Positions 53,836 through 63,267 of a stretch of DNA of 64,000 bases are shown here, one piece after another. The stretch is taken from assembly GCA_965230565.1 (NCBI GenBank), contig CBDDLH010000003.1, positions 124,001 to 188,000 on the forward strand, read 5' to 3'. A model generated the notes under the pieces. It did not search any database. It saw only the letters and a list, made by a program, of their open reading frames with translations, and had not been told where the DNA came from. Source of the stretch: BCD1 sp965230565 (GTDB taxonomy: Bacteria; Bacteroidota; Bacteroidia; Chitinophagales; Saprospiraceae). The position numbers were made by a program, and so were the translations under genes. Every line of letters begins with the position of its first letter. Within the stretch, counting starts at the first letter, position 1.

Positions 53836-54213
53836 ATAATCAGCTTAACAAATAACAAGCACGACAAATATGCCCCCTACTGGGCAGTTGCCCTCGTAAT
53901 TTTCGGCATTACCGGTCTTTCCACCACCTGGATCGACCTAGGGAATTTCTGGAAAGGATATGTACTGGATATCACGGGCCCCGCCTGGAACTATATTCTA
54001 TTTCGGGGACTTTTCACAGCTAAGGCGGATAATGCCTGGACAAGATTCTTCACCCCTGTCCGAACATTGATCATTTTTCTTCTCGTTTGTTTTGGCATCG
54101 AAACAGCCCAGTATTTCGAACTTTATGAGGCGACTTTTGATCCCTGGGATCTTGTGGCTTATGTTTCATTGTTTTTTCCGGTATTTCTTCTGGACATTAA
54201 GTTGAACCGTTAA
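53836..54213 (+). pseudogene. VanZ/DUF2809-like membrane protein frame without a start codon
   Basis: A 125-residue frame (from just after stop TAA at 53833 to TAA 54211-54213) has protein-like composition: NKHDKYAPYWAVALVIFG, TGPAWNYILFRGLFTA, then two helices around VRTLIIFLLVCFGIETAQYF and DPWDLVAYVSLFFPVFLLD. No ATG, GTG or TTG precedes the conserved part; the first TTG is deep inside. The nearest upstream ATG (53813) is in another frame and stops at once. The gene has lost its start, or an indel shifted it. Confidence 0.55.
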
Positions 54214-54336
54214 AAACCTGTTTCAGACTATGAAATCAAGAACCTGAATTTTCACATAAACAGGTTTGCCTAAAAGGATCTGATAAAATATTTTAGGCCA
54301 AAAATTTTTTCTAAAATGAAAACCCGAGAATGATAA

Positions 54337-55167
54337 ATGAAATCGAAACTACTATTTTATTGCTTAATTTTTGTAGCACATGGATTAACAGGACAGGATT
54401 CTGAACTGCCAGAAAAAATTTACGTCACATACCATATTGGCTTTGACACCAGTTGGGGAACTGACGGCAAAATAATCCGAGGAGGCTCAGCGAGAACAGA
54501 GGAAGTCTTTTATCGATTAGGTCCCTTAAAAAAACTGTATCATCTAGAAAAAATTTCTATAAAAAATGAACTTCGCCCATGGGAAGAGGACGGCTTCGGT
54601 GCGAACTTGAGGACAGATAGTCTTGAAATAAAAAAGTCGGTTAAAATGGTACGTGTTAAAGCCCTTTACGAATTGATTTCAATACTAGATGCAATAAAGC
54701 CTCCAAAATACGACACTATAAAAACAGACAATCAACTATTCCTTAGATTTATCCGAAAACAACGTCTGTCCAATTGGACACAAAAAACTTTTCATCTAAG
54801 CAAATTGAATTTGTTAAGACTCAAAAAATCCCAAAGTCTTAATCTTAAAGGTGTTTCATCGGATAGTATATTAAAAAAAGTCGTCAATCATGTTTTAGAA
54901 GAAAATGAAGGAATAATCGTATCGTCAGTAGTAGAGTTCATTAAAATTTCATTTGAATACCAAAATGTTAAATATGAATTTTCTCACAGTACCCCGGGAG
55001 GAATGCAACTATCCTGGACTGTTAAAAAAAATGAATTAGAATATTATTTAATTGCCCCTGAACTCAGTCAGAAAATCAGCAAAATGCTGCCCCGAAGTAT
55101 GTCCATAAAAAGGGAATTACTCGATTTTAAAAAATTCAAAACGATCAACAACATTCTCCGAAGCTAG
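54337..55167 (+). CDS. Secreted protein of unknown function
   Basis: 276 residues with a signal peptide (core LLFYCLIFVAHGL, cut near TGQ). The mature region alternates strands and basic helices (VNHVLEENEGIIVSSVVEFIKISFEYQNVKYEF as landmarks EENEGIIVSS and FIKISFEY). No domain recognised. Higher A/T content than neighbours is visible by eye but not measured. Flanked by non-coding repeats and a GH3 gene. Confidence 0.65.
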   Translation: MKSKLLFYCLIFVAHGLTGQDSELPEKIYVTYHIGFDTSWGTDGKIIRGGSARTEEVFYRLGPLKKLYHLEKISIKNELRPWEEDGFGANLRTDSLEIKKSVKMVRVKALYELISILDAIKPPKYDTIKTDNQLFLRFIRKQRLSNWTQKTFHLSKLNLLRLKKSQSLNLKGVSSDSILKKVVNHVLEENEGIIVSSVVEFIKISFEYQNVKYEFSHSTPGGMQLSWTVKKNELEYYLIAPELSQKISKMLPRSMSIKRELLDFKKFKTINNILRS

Positions 55168-55362
55168 TAATAATGCAAAGAACCACCAAACTTTATTTGT
55201 CTTTGTGAAACTTAGCAACATCTCTGCGAATCTGCAGTACAATTTCATGCCCTAGCAGGAAGGTGGTTCAAATTAAATTCTCTCTAAAGTTTTCCCGGAT
55301 ATCATTTAATTCCACTTGAGCAATTTCTTTTTTTAATGGCCCATTTCCCCTAAATTTAGCCT

Positions 55363-58053
55363 ATGAAGAAACGAACATTTCCTGTCCAACTAATTTACCT
55401 TTCCATTATCCTGATCTTTTCAGGTTCCTGCAACAAAGAAGACCATCTAGCCTACCAAAACCCCGACCTGCCCACCGAAGAAAGAGTAGACGACCTACTC
55501 GCCAGGATGACCCTCGAAGAAAAATTCTGGCAACTCTTCATGATCCCGGGTGACTTGTCAGATGGTAAGGAACGCTACAAACATGGCATTTTTGGTTTCC
55601 AGGTGGCCACCAAAGGGAAATCCGGTAACGAAGCCGAGCAGTTGCTGGATTATTCCGGCGGAGGAACGGCCGTTCACACTGCAGAACTCATCAATGAAAT
55701 CCAAAAATATTTTGTCGAAGAAACCCGCCTCGGAATCCCCATCATCCCTTTTGATGAAGCTTTACATGGTCTGGTGCGGGAAGAAGCCACGGCTTTCCCC
55801 CAATCCATCGCGCTGGCTGCAACCTGGGATACTGTTCTGATGGCCGATGTCGCTCAGGCTATTGCCATGGAAACAAAATCCCGTGGTATCAGGCAAATCC
55901 TCTCTCCGGTGCTCAATATCGCCCGCGATGTGCGTTGGGGAAGGACGGAAGAAACCTATGGTGAAGATCCCTTCCTCACCACTCAAATGGGATTGTCTTT
56001 CATTTCGCAATTTGAGAAGAACGGAGTAATTACCACGCCCAAACATTTCGTAGTCAATGTCGGAGACGGGGGCCGCGACAGTTATCCCATCCACCACAAT
56101 GAACGTCTGCTGGAGGAAATATTCTTCCCCGCATTCAAAGCCTGTTTCCAGGAAGCCGGAGCCTGGTCCGTCATGACCTCCTACAATTCACTGGATGGCA
56201 GGCAATGTACAGCCAACAACTGGTTGCTGAACGAAAAACTAAAGGAAGAATGGGGTTTTGACGGTTTTGTAATTTCCGATGCGGGCGCTACAGGCGGCGC
56301 AAATGTCTTGCACTTTACGGCTAAAGATTACACGGAATCTACAGATCAGGCTATTGAAAATGGTTTGGATGTGATTTTCCAAACCTCCTATGATCACTAC
56401 CCCTTGTTTTATGAAGCTTTTGAGAAAGGGAAAATCGATCAGGAAGCCATCGATGAAGCCGTTCGCCGGGTTTTACGGGCAAAATTTAAACTTGGACTCT
56501 TTGAAAACCCTTATGTAGATACTGCCGAGACTGAAATATGGAATGGTTCGAAAGATCACCGGGAACTTGCCAAAAAAGCGGCGTTGGAATCTATTGTTTT
56601 GCTCAAAAATCAAGTAAAGGCATTGCCTCTGAACAAAAATCTGAATTCATTAGCCATTATCGGAGTTGATGCGGAGGAAGGTAGACTTGGAGGTTATTCT
56701 GGTCCTGGAAATGATCAGGTGAGTATCCTTGAAGGCATCCGAGAAAAGCTAGGTAAAAACTGTACAGTGAACTACGCGCCAGGATGTGGACGAGAATCGA
56801 TAGCGTTCATCCCCGTTCCAGGAGATAATCTCTACTTTTATAAAGCGGGAGAAAAGCTTCCCGGGTTGCAGGCAGAATATTTCAACAACATTAATCTTGA
56901 AGGGGAACCAGCTCTATCACGAACCGATCCCAATATCAATTTCCGCTGGACTCTATTTTCCCCCGATCAGGAAAAGGTCAATTACGATTTCTACTCCGCC
57001 CGCTGGACCGGCAAACTACTTGCTTCAGAAACCGGCGAATTTGAAATAGGTATGGAAGGAGATGATGGTTATCGACTTTATATTAATGAAAATCTGATCA
57101 TCGATAACTGGCAAAAACAAACCTACAGGACCATCACCGAACCTTACTATTTTGAAAAAGGGAAAGAATACGATCTCAAAGTAGAGTTTTATGAAACTAC
57201 GGGTAACGTCTGGCTCAAAATGGTCTGGAACGCCGGAGTAAAAACGACCTGGCAACAGGAGATACAGGAAGCGATGAACACTGTCCGAAAAAGTGAAGCT
57301 GCCATCGTGGTCGTAGGTATTGAAGAAGGAGAATTTCGCGACCGGGCGCTGTTATCTCTCCCCGGCCATCAGGAGGTATTGATCAAAGCTGTGGCCAAAA
57401 CAGGCAAACCGACCATCGTGCTGCTCGTTGGTGGAAGTGCCATCACTATGAACAATTGGATAGATGATGTTGACGCCATTTTGGATGTCTGGTATCCCGG
57501 AGATGCAGGCGGACATGCCATAGCTGATATTCTTTGGGGAGATTATAACCCAGCCGGAAGGCTCCCGATAACTTTCCCTGTTCATGAAGGGCAATTGCCC
57601 CTTTATTATAACCACAAACCCACCGGGCGGGGCGATGACTACCTGAATCTTACCGGCAAACCACTATTTCCGTTCGGATACGGTTTGAGTTATACAACTT
57701 TTCAATACAGCGATTTGAAATTTGAAAAGGAAAAAATCGGTAAAACAGAAAGCACCAAGGTTAGGTTTAAGATGACCAATACAGGCGATCTCGATGGCGA
57801 TGAAGTTGTTCAGTTGTATATCAAAGACCTGTTTGCTTCAGTAGCAAGACCAGTGATGGAATTGAAGGGTTTTCAAAGGGTTCACCTGAAGAAAGGAGAG
57901 ACCAAAGAGCTGGGATTTGAGATCAATCCGGAAATGCTGGAAATGCTGGATGAAAACATGCATCGGGTAATTGAACCCGGGGAATTCAGGATCATGATCG
58001 GTGCTTCGTCGAATGATATCCGGTTGCGGGGGATTTTGAAGGTGGTGGAATAA
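55363..58053 (+). CDS. Glycoside hydrolase family 3 with inserted PA14 domain, lipoprotein
   Basis: 896 residues, lipoprotein signal (GSCN). The GH3 N-terminal barrel ends with the nucleophile Asp306 in GFDGFVISDAGA. The C-terminal sandwich is interrupted by a PA14 module at about 505-640 (PGLQAEYFNN to TTGNVWLKMVWNAG), as in many beta-glucosidases. It resumes with the WYPGDAGGHAIADILWGDYNPAGRLPITFP segment and ends with a fibronectin-like domain. Likely exo-beta-glucosidase or xylosidase on the outer membrane. It stands alone, with no SusC/SusD pair nearby. Confidence 0.93.
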   Translation: MKKRTFPVQLIYLSIILIFSGSCNKEDHLAYQNPDLPTEERVDDLLARMTLEEKFWQLFMIPGDLSDGKERYKHGIFGFQVATKGKSGNEAEQLLDYSGGGTAVHTAELINEIQKYFVEETRLGIPIIPFDEALHGLVREEATAFPQSIALAATWDTVLMADVAQAIAMETKSRGIRQILSPVLNIARDVRWGRTEETYGEDPFLTTQMGLSFISQFEKNGVITTPKHFVVNVGDGGRDSYPIHHNERLLEEIFFPAFKACFQEAGAWSVMTSYNSLDGRQCTANNWLLNEKLKEEWGFDGFVISDAGATGGANVLHFTAKDYTESTDQAIENGLDVIFQTSYDHYPLFYEAFEKGKIDQEAIDEAVRRVLRAKFKLGLFENPYVDTAETEIWNGSKDHRELAKKAALESIVLLKNQVKALPLNKNLNSLAIIGVDAEEGRLGGYSGPGNDQVSILEGIREKLGKNCTVNYAPGCGRESIAFIPVPGDNLYFYKAGEKLPGLQAEYFNNINLEGEPALSRTDPNINFRWTLFSPDQEKVNYDFYSARWTGKLLASETGEFEIGMEGDDGYRLYINENLIIDNWQKQTYRTITEPYYFEKGKEYDLKVEFYETTGNVWLKMVWNAGVKTTWQQEIQEAMNTVRKSEAAIVVVGIEEGEFRDRALLSLPGHQEVLIKAVAKTGKPTIVLLVGGSAITMNNWIDDVDAILDVWYPGDAGGHAIADILWGDYNPAGRLPITFPVHEGQLPLYYNHKPTGRGDDYLNLTGKPLFPFGYGLSYTTFQYSDLKFEKEKIGKTESTKVRFKMTNTGDLDGDEVVQLYIKDLFASVARPVMELKGFQRVHLKKGETKELGFEINPEMLEMLDENMHRVIEPGEFRIMIGASSNDIRLRGILKVVE

Positions 58054-58063
58054 AGCGGAAAGA

Positions 58064-58125
58064 TTTGTCTCGCTGATCACGCAGATTTTCGCAGATATTT
58101 TGGAATTCATCCTCTGCGAGACAAA
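58064..58125. repeat. GCAGATTTTCGCAGAT-type repeat with inverted ends
   Basis: TTTGTCTCGC (58064-58073) pairs with GCGAGACAAA (58116-58125), perfect 10 bp. Between them is CGCAGATTTTCGCAGATA. Related words occur at 58651-58700 and 55200-55245. Confidence 0.5.
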
Positions 58126-58152
58126 CAGGAATTCCACAATGAAATTAGACCT

Positions 58153-58603
58153 ATGAAAATAAAAATCAAAGGAAAAATAGTTCCCGGTCACGGCGTCGCT
58201 TCCGGCAAAGGCAATGACCCCAGGTACCCGGACGGCACCCTGGCCATGCAAAAGCCCTTCTTCAAAGAACGAGGCCTGGACCTTGATCAGTTTTATCGAG
58301 GCACCATCAATGTCGACATCTCCCCTGCTTCCTTCTCCATTAAAAAAGCAAGGTATTTTTTAAAAAACATCAACTGGTCCAATTACATCCCACCGGAAAA
58401 TTTTTACTTTTTTGATGTGGCTGTACTCATTGATGGACAATCGCTACGAAGGACTGATCTATATGCCCGATCCAGCCACTAAAACGGATCATATGCAGAA
58501 CCCTTCGGTGCTGGAAATCATGCTGAAGGAAAAAATTGAAGGGCTTAAAAATGGCCAGAACATTACTTTGGAGTTAAATACGGAGCAGATCAGTATTGGA
58601 TAA
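58153..58603 (+). pseudogene. Riboflavin-kinase-like (DUF120-type) gene with single-base frameshift
   Basis: The first frame (58153-58482) reads KIKIKGKIVPGHGVASGKGND, then a GTINVDISP block, and loses homology after FDVAVLIDGQ. Another frame (58460-58603) continues RYEGLIYMPDPATKTDHMQNPSVLEIMLKEKIEGLKNGQNITLEL. Joined, the 149-residue product resembles archaeal CTP-dependent riboflavin kinases: GxVxSGxG, GTxNV and a late LEI-x(4)-LR/KxxLxxGDxV-like pattern. One deleted base near 58440-58448 restores it. Confidence 0.5.
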
Positions 58604-58913
58604 AAATAGTGAGCGGAATCAATATTGACCGGAATATCTTACGCAAACCATAAGACGCAGAGGATTATTACGCAGGGTTGTGCTGAGCCTTCGCAGAGGG
58701 AAACAAACTAGACACGTTGTTTGAAATTTATAACTTCAAACCCATATCTCAGTCGTCTTCAGACAACACTTACGTAATACAGCCCGAAAAACAGCTCAAG
58801 CCAAACTTTTCGTCGATAAAACTGTACAACTCATAAAATGATCCGCAAAAAATACCTGCTAAGGGTTTAATTTGCAGCTGTTTTCAAAATGAACACCTGT
58901 AAAACAACTAATT
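58604..58913. other. Intergenic region with degenerate GCAGA repeat words
   Basis: Contains GACGCAGAGGATTATTACGCAGG (given as GACGCAGAGGATTA and TTACGCAGG, 58654-58676) and CTTCGCAGAGGG near 58690. I see no gene and no clear promoter. Confidence 0.45.
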
Positions 58914-59882
58914 ATGAAAGCCCTTGTACTTTCGAAATTTGGTTCTACCAAATACCTGGAAATCAAAGATGTTCCGAAACCTACCCCCAAAGAGAACGAA
59001 GTTTTAATTAAAATTCATGCTACGGTTGTGAACGATTACGACTGGAGCATGGTTACCGGTAAGCCATATGCCTATCGGTTGCTCTTTGGCATTTTCAAAC
59101 CCAGGAATCCCATCCCGGGCATGGAATTATCTGGCACTGTTGAAGCCGTCGGATCAAAGGTTACTTCCTTTCAACCCGGTGACGCGGTATACGGAGATAT
59201 TTCCAATTTTGGATTCGGAAGTTTTGCAGAATATATCAGTATTGACGAAAAAGCGGTAGTTCCATTACCCGAAGGAATGAGCTTTGAAGTGGCTGCCACC
59301 ATTCCCCATGCTTCCCTATTGGCGGTACAAGGCCTGATCGATTACGGCAAGATCAAAAAAGGGGAAAAGATCCTCATCAATGGTGCCGGTGGTGGCGTAG
59401 GTAGTTTTGCCCTTCAGATAGCCAAAACCTATGATGCCGAAGTAACAGGTGTGGATACAGGCAACAAACTGGAAACCATGAAAAACATTGGCTTCGATCA
59501 CGTGATTGACTACAAAAAAACAGACTTCACTCAAACCGGAGAACGATACGACCTGATACTCGATGCCAGAACAACACGTCACCCTGCTACCAATTTAAAA
59601 GCCTTGTCCCCCGGAGGAAGATATATCACTGTCGGCGGAACCGTTAAGCGGCTCCTTCAAATGTTAATCGTCAAAAAAAGACTTTCCAGGAAATCGGGCA
59701 AAAACCTGCAGATTCTTGCCTTAAAATCCAATGAAGGATTGGAATATATCCATGAACTTTTCGAAGCCGGAAAGATCGATCCGGTCATCGACGGACCGTA
59801 TACCCTGGAACAGGCACCAATGGCTATTCAGCGGTTTGGAGATGCGGTGCATCATGGGAAAGTGGTGGTGAAAATATCCTAA
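58914..59882 (+). CDS. Zinc-independent MDR family oxidoreductase (quinone-reductase-like)
   Basis: 322 residues. GroES-like N-terminus (KALVLSKFGSTKYLEIKDVPKPTPKENEVLIKI), then MELSGTVEAVGSKVTSFQPGDAVYGD, and the NADPH motif GAGGGVGSFALQIAK near 160. No zinc-binding cysteines, which places it with quinone oxidoreductase and related enoyl reductases. Reduces an alpha,beta-unsaturated carbonyl or quinone with NADPH. Confidence 0.9.
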   Translation: MKALVLSKFGSTKYLEIKDVPKPTPKENEVLIKIHATVVNDYDWSMVTGKPYAYRLLFGIFKPRNPIPGMELSGTVEAVGSKVTSFQPGDAVYGDISNFGFGSFAEYISIDEKAVVPLPEGMSFEVAATIPHASLLAVQGLIDYGKIKKGEKILINGAGGGVGSFALQIAKTYDAEVTGVDTGNKLETMKNIGFDHVIDYKKTDFTQTGERYDLILDARTTRHPATNLKALSPGGRYITVGGTVKRLLQMLIVKKRLSRKSGKNLQILALKSNEGLEYIHELFEAGKIDPVIDGPYTLEQAPMAIQRFGDAVHHGKVVVKIS

Positions 59883-59890
59883 TACATGAA

Positions 59891-59993
59891 TAGAAATAGT
59901 TTCAAATAACCCTCAGTGTACTCTGTGCCTTCCCTGTGAACTCTGTGGTTAAATTAATTTGCTCATAGAATTATTAATCATAGTAATTCTGTC
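59891..59993. repeat. Diverged copy of the short inverted-end element
   Basis: GAAATAGTTTCAAAT near 59893-59907, then CTCTGTGCCTTCCCTGTGAA...CTCTGTGGTTAAATTAATTT, ending AGTAATTCTGTC (59982-59993). Same order as 17716-17863, shorter and more diverged. Confidence 0.4.
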
Positions 59994-60082
59994 AAAATAC
60001 CATATTGAAAATCCTTCTACACTACCCCTTTTTTTTGCATGATAAAAAGTGTTATTTTGGCGAAGACCGATAATAAGATAAA

Positions 60083-60203
60083 ATGGAATCACTCAACCAA
60101 CACATCAGGGAATACAAAAAACAACTGGAAAAAGGGCACATTCAGAAAGCCTACCAGGGCATCCTTCATTACCTGATGGACTTACGCCTTCATTTTCAAA
60201 GGT
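60083..60203 (+). pseudogene. Truncated DUF7000 gene (5' end only)
   Basis: The first 39 residues (MESLNQHIREYKKQLEKGHIQKAYQGILHYLMDLRLHFQ in landmarks MESLNQHIREYKKQL and YLMDLRLHF) follow the start of DUF7000 proteins. The frame then runs into unrelated sequence after about 60200. The rest is gone; the sequence that follows reads as polysaccharide lyase 6 on the other strand. The reading frame formally extends to 60271 but those residues are not DUF7000-like. Confidence 0.55.
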
Positions 60204-60911
60204 ATTATACCTGTAGACATTCTGAGTTGCCTTACTTGAAATCAACTCCCCATCACCGTCACATTGAGTGAAATAACAATATTCCACAAGGGACCGACTA
60301 ATGTGATCAGCCTGCGTACTTAACCCAATTCTAATCAGCTCAATCCCCATGTCATTACCCGTACCCTCAAAATTCTTAAAGGAACAATGTTGTATTTTGT
60401 GGTACCCGGGATTCGTATCATCCACGAGGATGGACAAAATATTTTGATCGTCCAGGTTCAACCTGTTTTCAAAATTGCAGTAGGTAACACTATTATATTG
60501 ACACTCTTCACGGATCCTCAAATATTAATAACAGGTATAATCCTTGAGATTTAGTTGATTGAAATGATTAAAACTGCCATAAGTATTGATAATATCGTTT
60601 GTTCCTATGTTGCCACCCACAAATTGCAGCCCTTCTAAAGTTATATAGTCACCCGTAATTCTTACCCTTGATGCTCCAGTGAATATAGTTCCTCCTAAAG
60701 TATCTGAGCCAATGAAAAGATTACTTTTTGTAATATCCATAAATATATTTGAGAAAGTTCCCGTTTCCCATATGATCGAATCGTTTGTTGCTGCATTGCT
60801 ATGTGCGTCATCAAATTCTAACTGGGAACTTACACTAAAAACTGTCGCAATCAGGGGAGTTTGGAGCAGAAAAAAACCAATGATCAGGAATATTGAACCA
60901 ATTAATTTCAT
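60195..60911 (-). pseudogene. Polysaccharide lyase family 6 remnant
   Basis: From ATG 60911: signal peptide, then parallel beta-helix sequence (RITGDYITLEGLQFVGGNIG, FNHFNQLNLKDYTCY). An in-frame TAA at 60525-60527 interrupts it, and the same frame continues to about 60200 with PL6 landmarks (VTYCNF, GIELIRIGLSTQADHISRSLVEYCYFTQCDGDGELISSKATQNVYRYNTF). Sequence then leaves the family. Full PL6 enzymes (alginate lyase/chondroitinase B) are more than twice as long. So it has a nonsense codon and a lost 3' half. Confidence 0.65.
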
Positions 60912-61033
60912 AAAACTTTTTGTAAAAGATTGCTAAATTAGGATGCTCAAATGCAAGGTACCTTAAAATCTATTTCTCACCGATTTTTCAATATGGTTAA
61001 TTATTTCGATTTTTGTTTAAAACAATCAAAACG

Positions 61034-61426
61034 ATGAACCAATTTAAACACACTGTCCTGCCCATATTACTGGCAGCTATCTGGATCAGCATTTCCGAAT
61101 TCGTAAGGAATGAATTCTTATTCAAATCCTACTGGACTGATCATTATGAACAAATGGGAATAGTATTCCCGTCAGAACCCGTAAATGGTGCCATTTGGGG
61201 ACTTTGGTCGCTCTTATTCGCTATTGCCATTTACATTATTTCCCAAAAATTCAAACTTGCACAGACTACAATGCTTAGCTGGTTTATGGGGTTTGTTTTG
61301 ATGTGGGTTGTAACGGGGAATATGGGGGTATTACCTTACAGAATTTTGATTTTTGCCATTCCTTTAAGCCTGTTGGAGGTTTTTCTTGCGGCATATATTA
61401 TCAAAAAATTCAGGGGCCAACGATGA
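61034..61426 (+). CDS. Small four-helix membrane protein, unknown
   Basis: 130 residues from ATG 61034; ATG 61013 adds seven residues. Four helices; the segment SEFVRNEFLFKSYWTDHYEQMGIVFPSEPVNGAIWG between helices one and two recurs in Bacteroidota membrane proteins I cannot name. The next gene starts 14 bases later. Confidence 0.65.
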   Translation: MNQFKHTVLPILLAAIWISISEFVRNEFLFKSYWTDHYEQMGIVFPSEPVNGAIWGLWSLLFAIAIYIISQKFKLAQTTMLSWFMGFVLMWVVTGNMGVLPYRILIFAIPLSLLEVFLAAYIIKKFRGQR

Positions 61427-61440
61427 AGATTTTTTAGAAT

Positions 61441-62202
61441 ATGCTACCTTTTTTCAGAAAGATCAGGAAGAAACTGCTCAAGGAAAGTAATTTTAGCCGG
61501 TATATGATCTACGCTATCGGTGAGATCATACTTATCGTGATTGGTATTCTGATCGCTATGGGTATCAACAATTGGAACCAAAATCGATTGGATTTCCGAA
61601 AAGAACAATTTTACCTCAATGGCCTGAAAACTGAATTTGAAGCAAGCCATGCCAAATTAAAAACCCTGATTGAAGTAAATCGAATGAACTTCGAAAACTC
61701 TAAACAAATAGCAGGGTTTATCACAGAAGAAAATTCAACTATCTCAGAAAAGGAATTATCAGTATTGCTGTATAATGCTTTTTCCTTTGAAATAGCCTAC
61801 AACCCAAACAATTCTTTATTGAATGAATTGATCAATTCGGGAAAATTGGAAAATATTTCCAGCGGAGAATTGAGAAAACACCTCACCTCATGGGCATCCT
61901 TTATTCAAAGTACTCATAACCAGGAAAAGGCCCTCAGGGAACAGCGCGAAAGAACCCTTGATATTTTTAGAGAGGGCAAAGGAAGTATAAAAACCATTCT
62001 GGACGATTCCGGAATTACGAAGAAAGCAGGTCTTTCGAGGAGTATAGATTATAAAAGCAATCTGTTGGTAATCAGATCAACAGAATTTGAGAATAACCTG
62101 CTTATGTTTATCCTGACAGCCATGAGTACCGAGGCGGAACATTACCAGCCTTTATTGGAGGAAATTGAAACCATACTTGATCTAATCCAAAAAGCACAAT
62201 AA
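61441..62202 (+). CDS. DUF6090 family membrane protein
   Basis: 253 residues. The start FRKIRKKLLKESNFSRYMIYAIGEIILIVIGILIAMGINNWN is the DUF6090 signature: basic cytosolic tip and one membrane helix. The rest is a periplasmic helical region with a coiled-coil look. Function unknown; the family is common in Bacteroidota. The next gene starts one base after the stop. Confidence 0.85.
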   Translation: MLPFFRKIRKKLLKESNFSRYMIYAIGEIILIVIGILIAMGINNWNQNRLDFRKEQFYLNGLKTEFEASHAKLKTLIEVNRMNFENSKQIAGFITEENSTISEKELSVLLYNAFSFEIAYNPNNSLLNELINSGKLENISSGELRKHLTSWASFIQSTHNQEKALREQRERTLDIFREGKGSIKTILDDSGITKKAGLSRSIDYKSNLLVIRSTEFENNLLMFILTAMSTEAEHYQPLLEEIETILDLIQKAQ

Positions 62203-62203
62203 A

Positions 62204-62557
62204 ATGAATCCGCAAAACTTAATAAAAACCTGGTTCGACAAATGGGAATCCGGTGACTTCCAAAACCTGCCGGTAACGGACGACTTTAAACACACCAGTC
62301 CCTTTGGAACCATTTCGGGAAAACAAGCCTACCAGGAATTGGTAGAAGCTAACCGGGACAAATTTCTGGGTTATACTTTTGACCTCCATGATGGTATTTT
62401 TGCGGAAGACACGGCCGTTGTTCGATACACGGGTATTCAAGGTGATTTCCGGCTGGAGGTGAGTGAATGGTATTATCTTAGAGATGGGCTTATTGAAGAA
62501 ATCATAGCTTACTACCACATAGGAGAAATCCGTGAAGACCGGGAGTTGGAAATCTAA
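62204..62557 (+). CDS. SnoaL-like/NTF2-fold protein
   Basis: 117 residues. LIKTWFDKWESGDFQNLPVTDDFKHTSPFGTISGKQAYQEL and the GLIEEIIAYYHIGEI ending fit the SnoaL polyketide-cyclase-like cone fold. No signal peptide. Ligand or reaction unknown. Cotranscribed with the DUF6090 gene. Confidence 0.8.
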   Translation: MNPQNLIKTWFDKWESGDFQNLPVTDDFKHTSPFGTISGKQAYQELVEANRDKFLGYTFDLHDGIFAEDTAVVRYTGIQGDFRLEVSEWYYLRDGLIEEIIAYYHIGEIREDRELEI

Positions 62558-62570
62558 AATTTAAGCAACA

Positions 62571-62609
62571 ACCAGACCTCCGAGGTTTTAGAAACCTCAG
62601 AGGTTTGGT
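62571..62609. terminator. Hairpin repeat ACCTCCGAGGTTT / AAACCTCAGAGGT
   Basis: Stem of 18 bp with two mismatches (62571-62588 with 62592-62609). It follows the SnoaL-like gene and could terminate it. The same words in a degenerate form occur near 32490-32575. Confidence 0.5.
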
Positions 62610-62720
62610 CCAGCTCAGTGAGGCCCTCACTGCCCCCCGCCCCCCATATATAAAAGCCTCGACAACCGAAAACGTGACATTATTTTTGCAACTTTAACAT
62701 TTCACCTAAACTTCTCAAAA

Positions 62721-63188
62721 ATGAATGAAATCCCAACCAAAACCAACAGAGGTATCTTTAACACACAAAAAGCAGAACGGTTCTTGGATGCCAACAAACC
62801 CATTGGCATCCTGTTACTGAGGATTTTTATCGGTTGCCGACTAATCTATGGGGTGATTGATAATATCTTAAGTTGGGAAAGAATGGTCGAGTTTTCCAAT
62901 TTCTTGCAAAACCACGACTTCCCGTTTCCTATTATCAGCGCAGTGCTATCCGTTTATATTCAATTTTTTGGAGCAATATTAATTTTGCTTGGGTTCAAAA
63001 TAAGAATTGCTTCATTCCTGCTTATCATTAACTTTTTAGTTGCCCTGATATTTGTTCACCTCAAAGCAAACGATACAGTGGAAGGCATGACACCTGCCCT
63101 GGCCATGTTGTTTGGATGCCTTACTTTCCTTTTTACCGGAGCAGAAAGTATATCTTTGGAAAATAGATTTGAAGCAAGAAAACAATAA
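62721..63188 (+). CDS. DoxX family membrane protein
   Basis: 155 residues and four helices. GILLLRIFIGCRLIYGVIDNILSWERMVEFSNFL and FGAILILLGFKIRIASFLLIINFLVALIFVHLKAN match the DoxX pattern. Family members are linked to membrane redox or thiol stress in some bacteria. It lies 79 bases before the Crp-type regulator gene. Confidence 0.83.
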   Translation: MNEIPTKTNRGIFNTQKAERFLDANKPIGILLLRIFIGCRLIYGVIDNILSWERMVEFSNFLQNHDFPFPIISAVLSVYIQFFGAILILLGFKIRIASFLLIINFLVALIFVHLKANDTVEGMTPALAMLFGCLTFLFTGAESISLENRFEARKQ

Positions 63189-63267
63189 AGCAGGCCTTAT
63201 GCCTTTTTTCAAAATTGATAACCAATATCTTACAACTTCAATAATTTAAAAACTTACTTAACAATAT

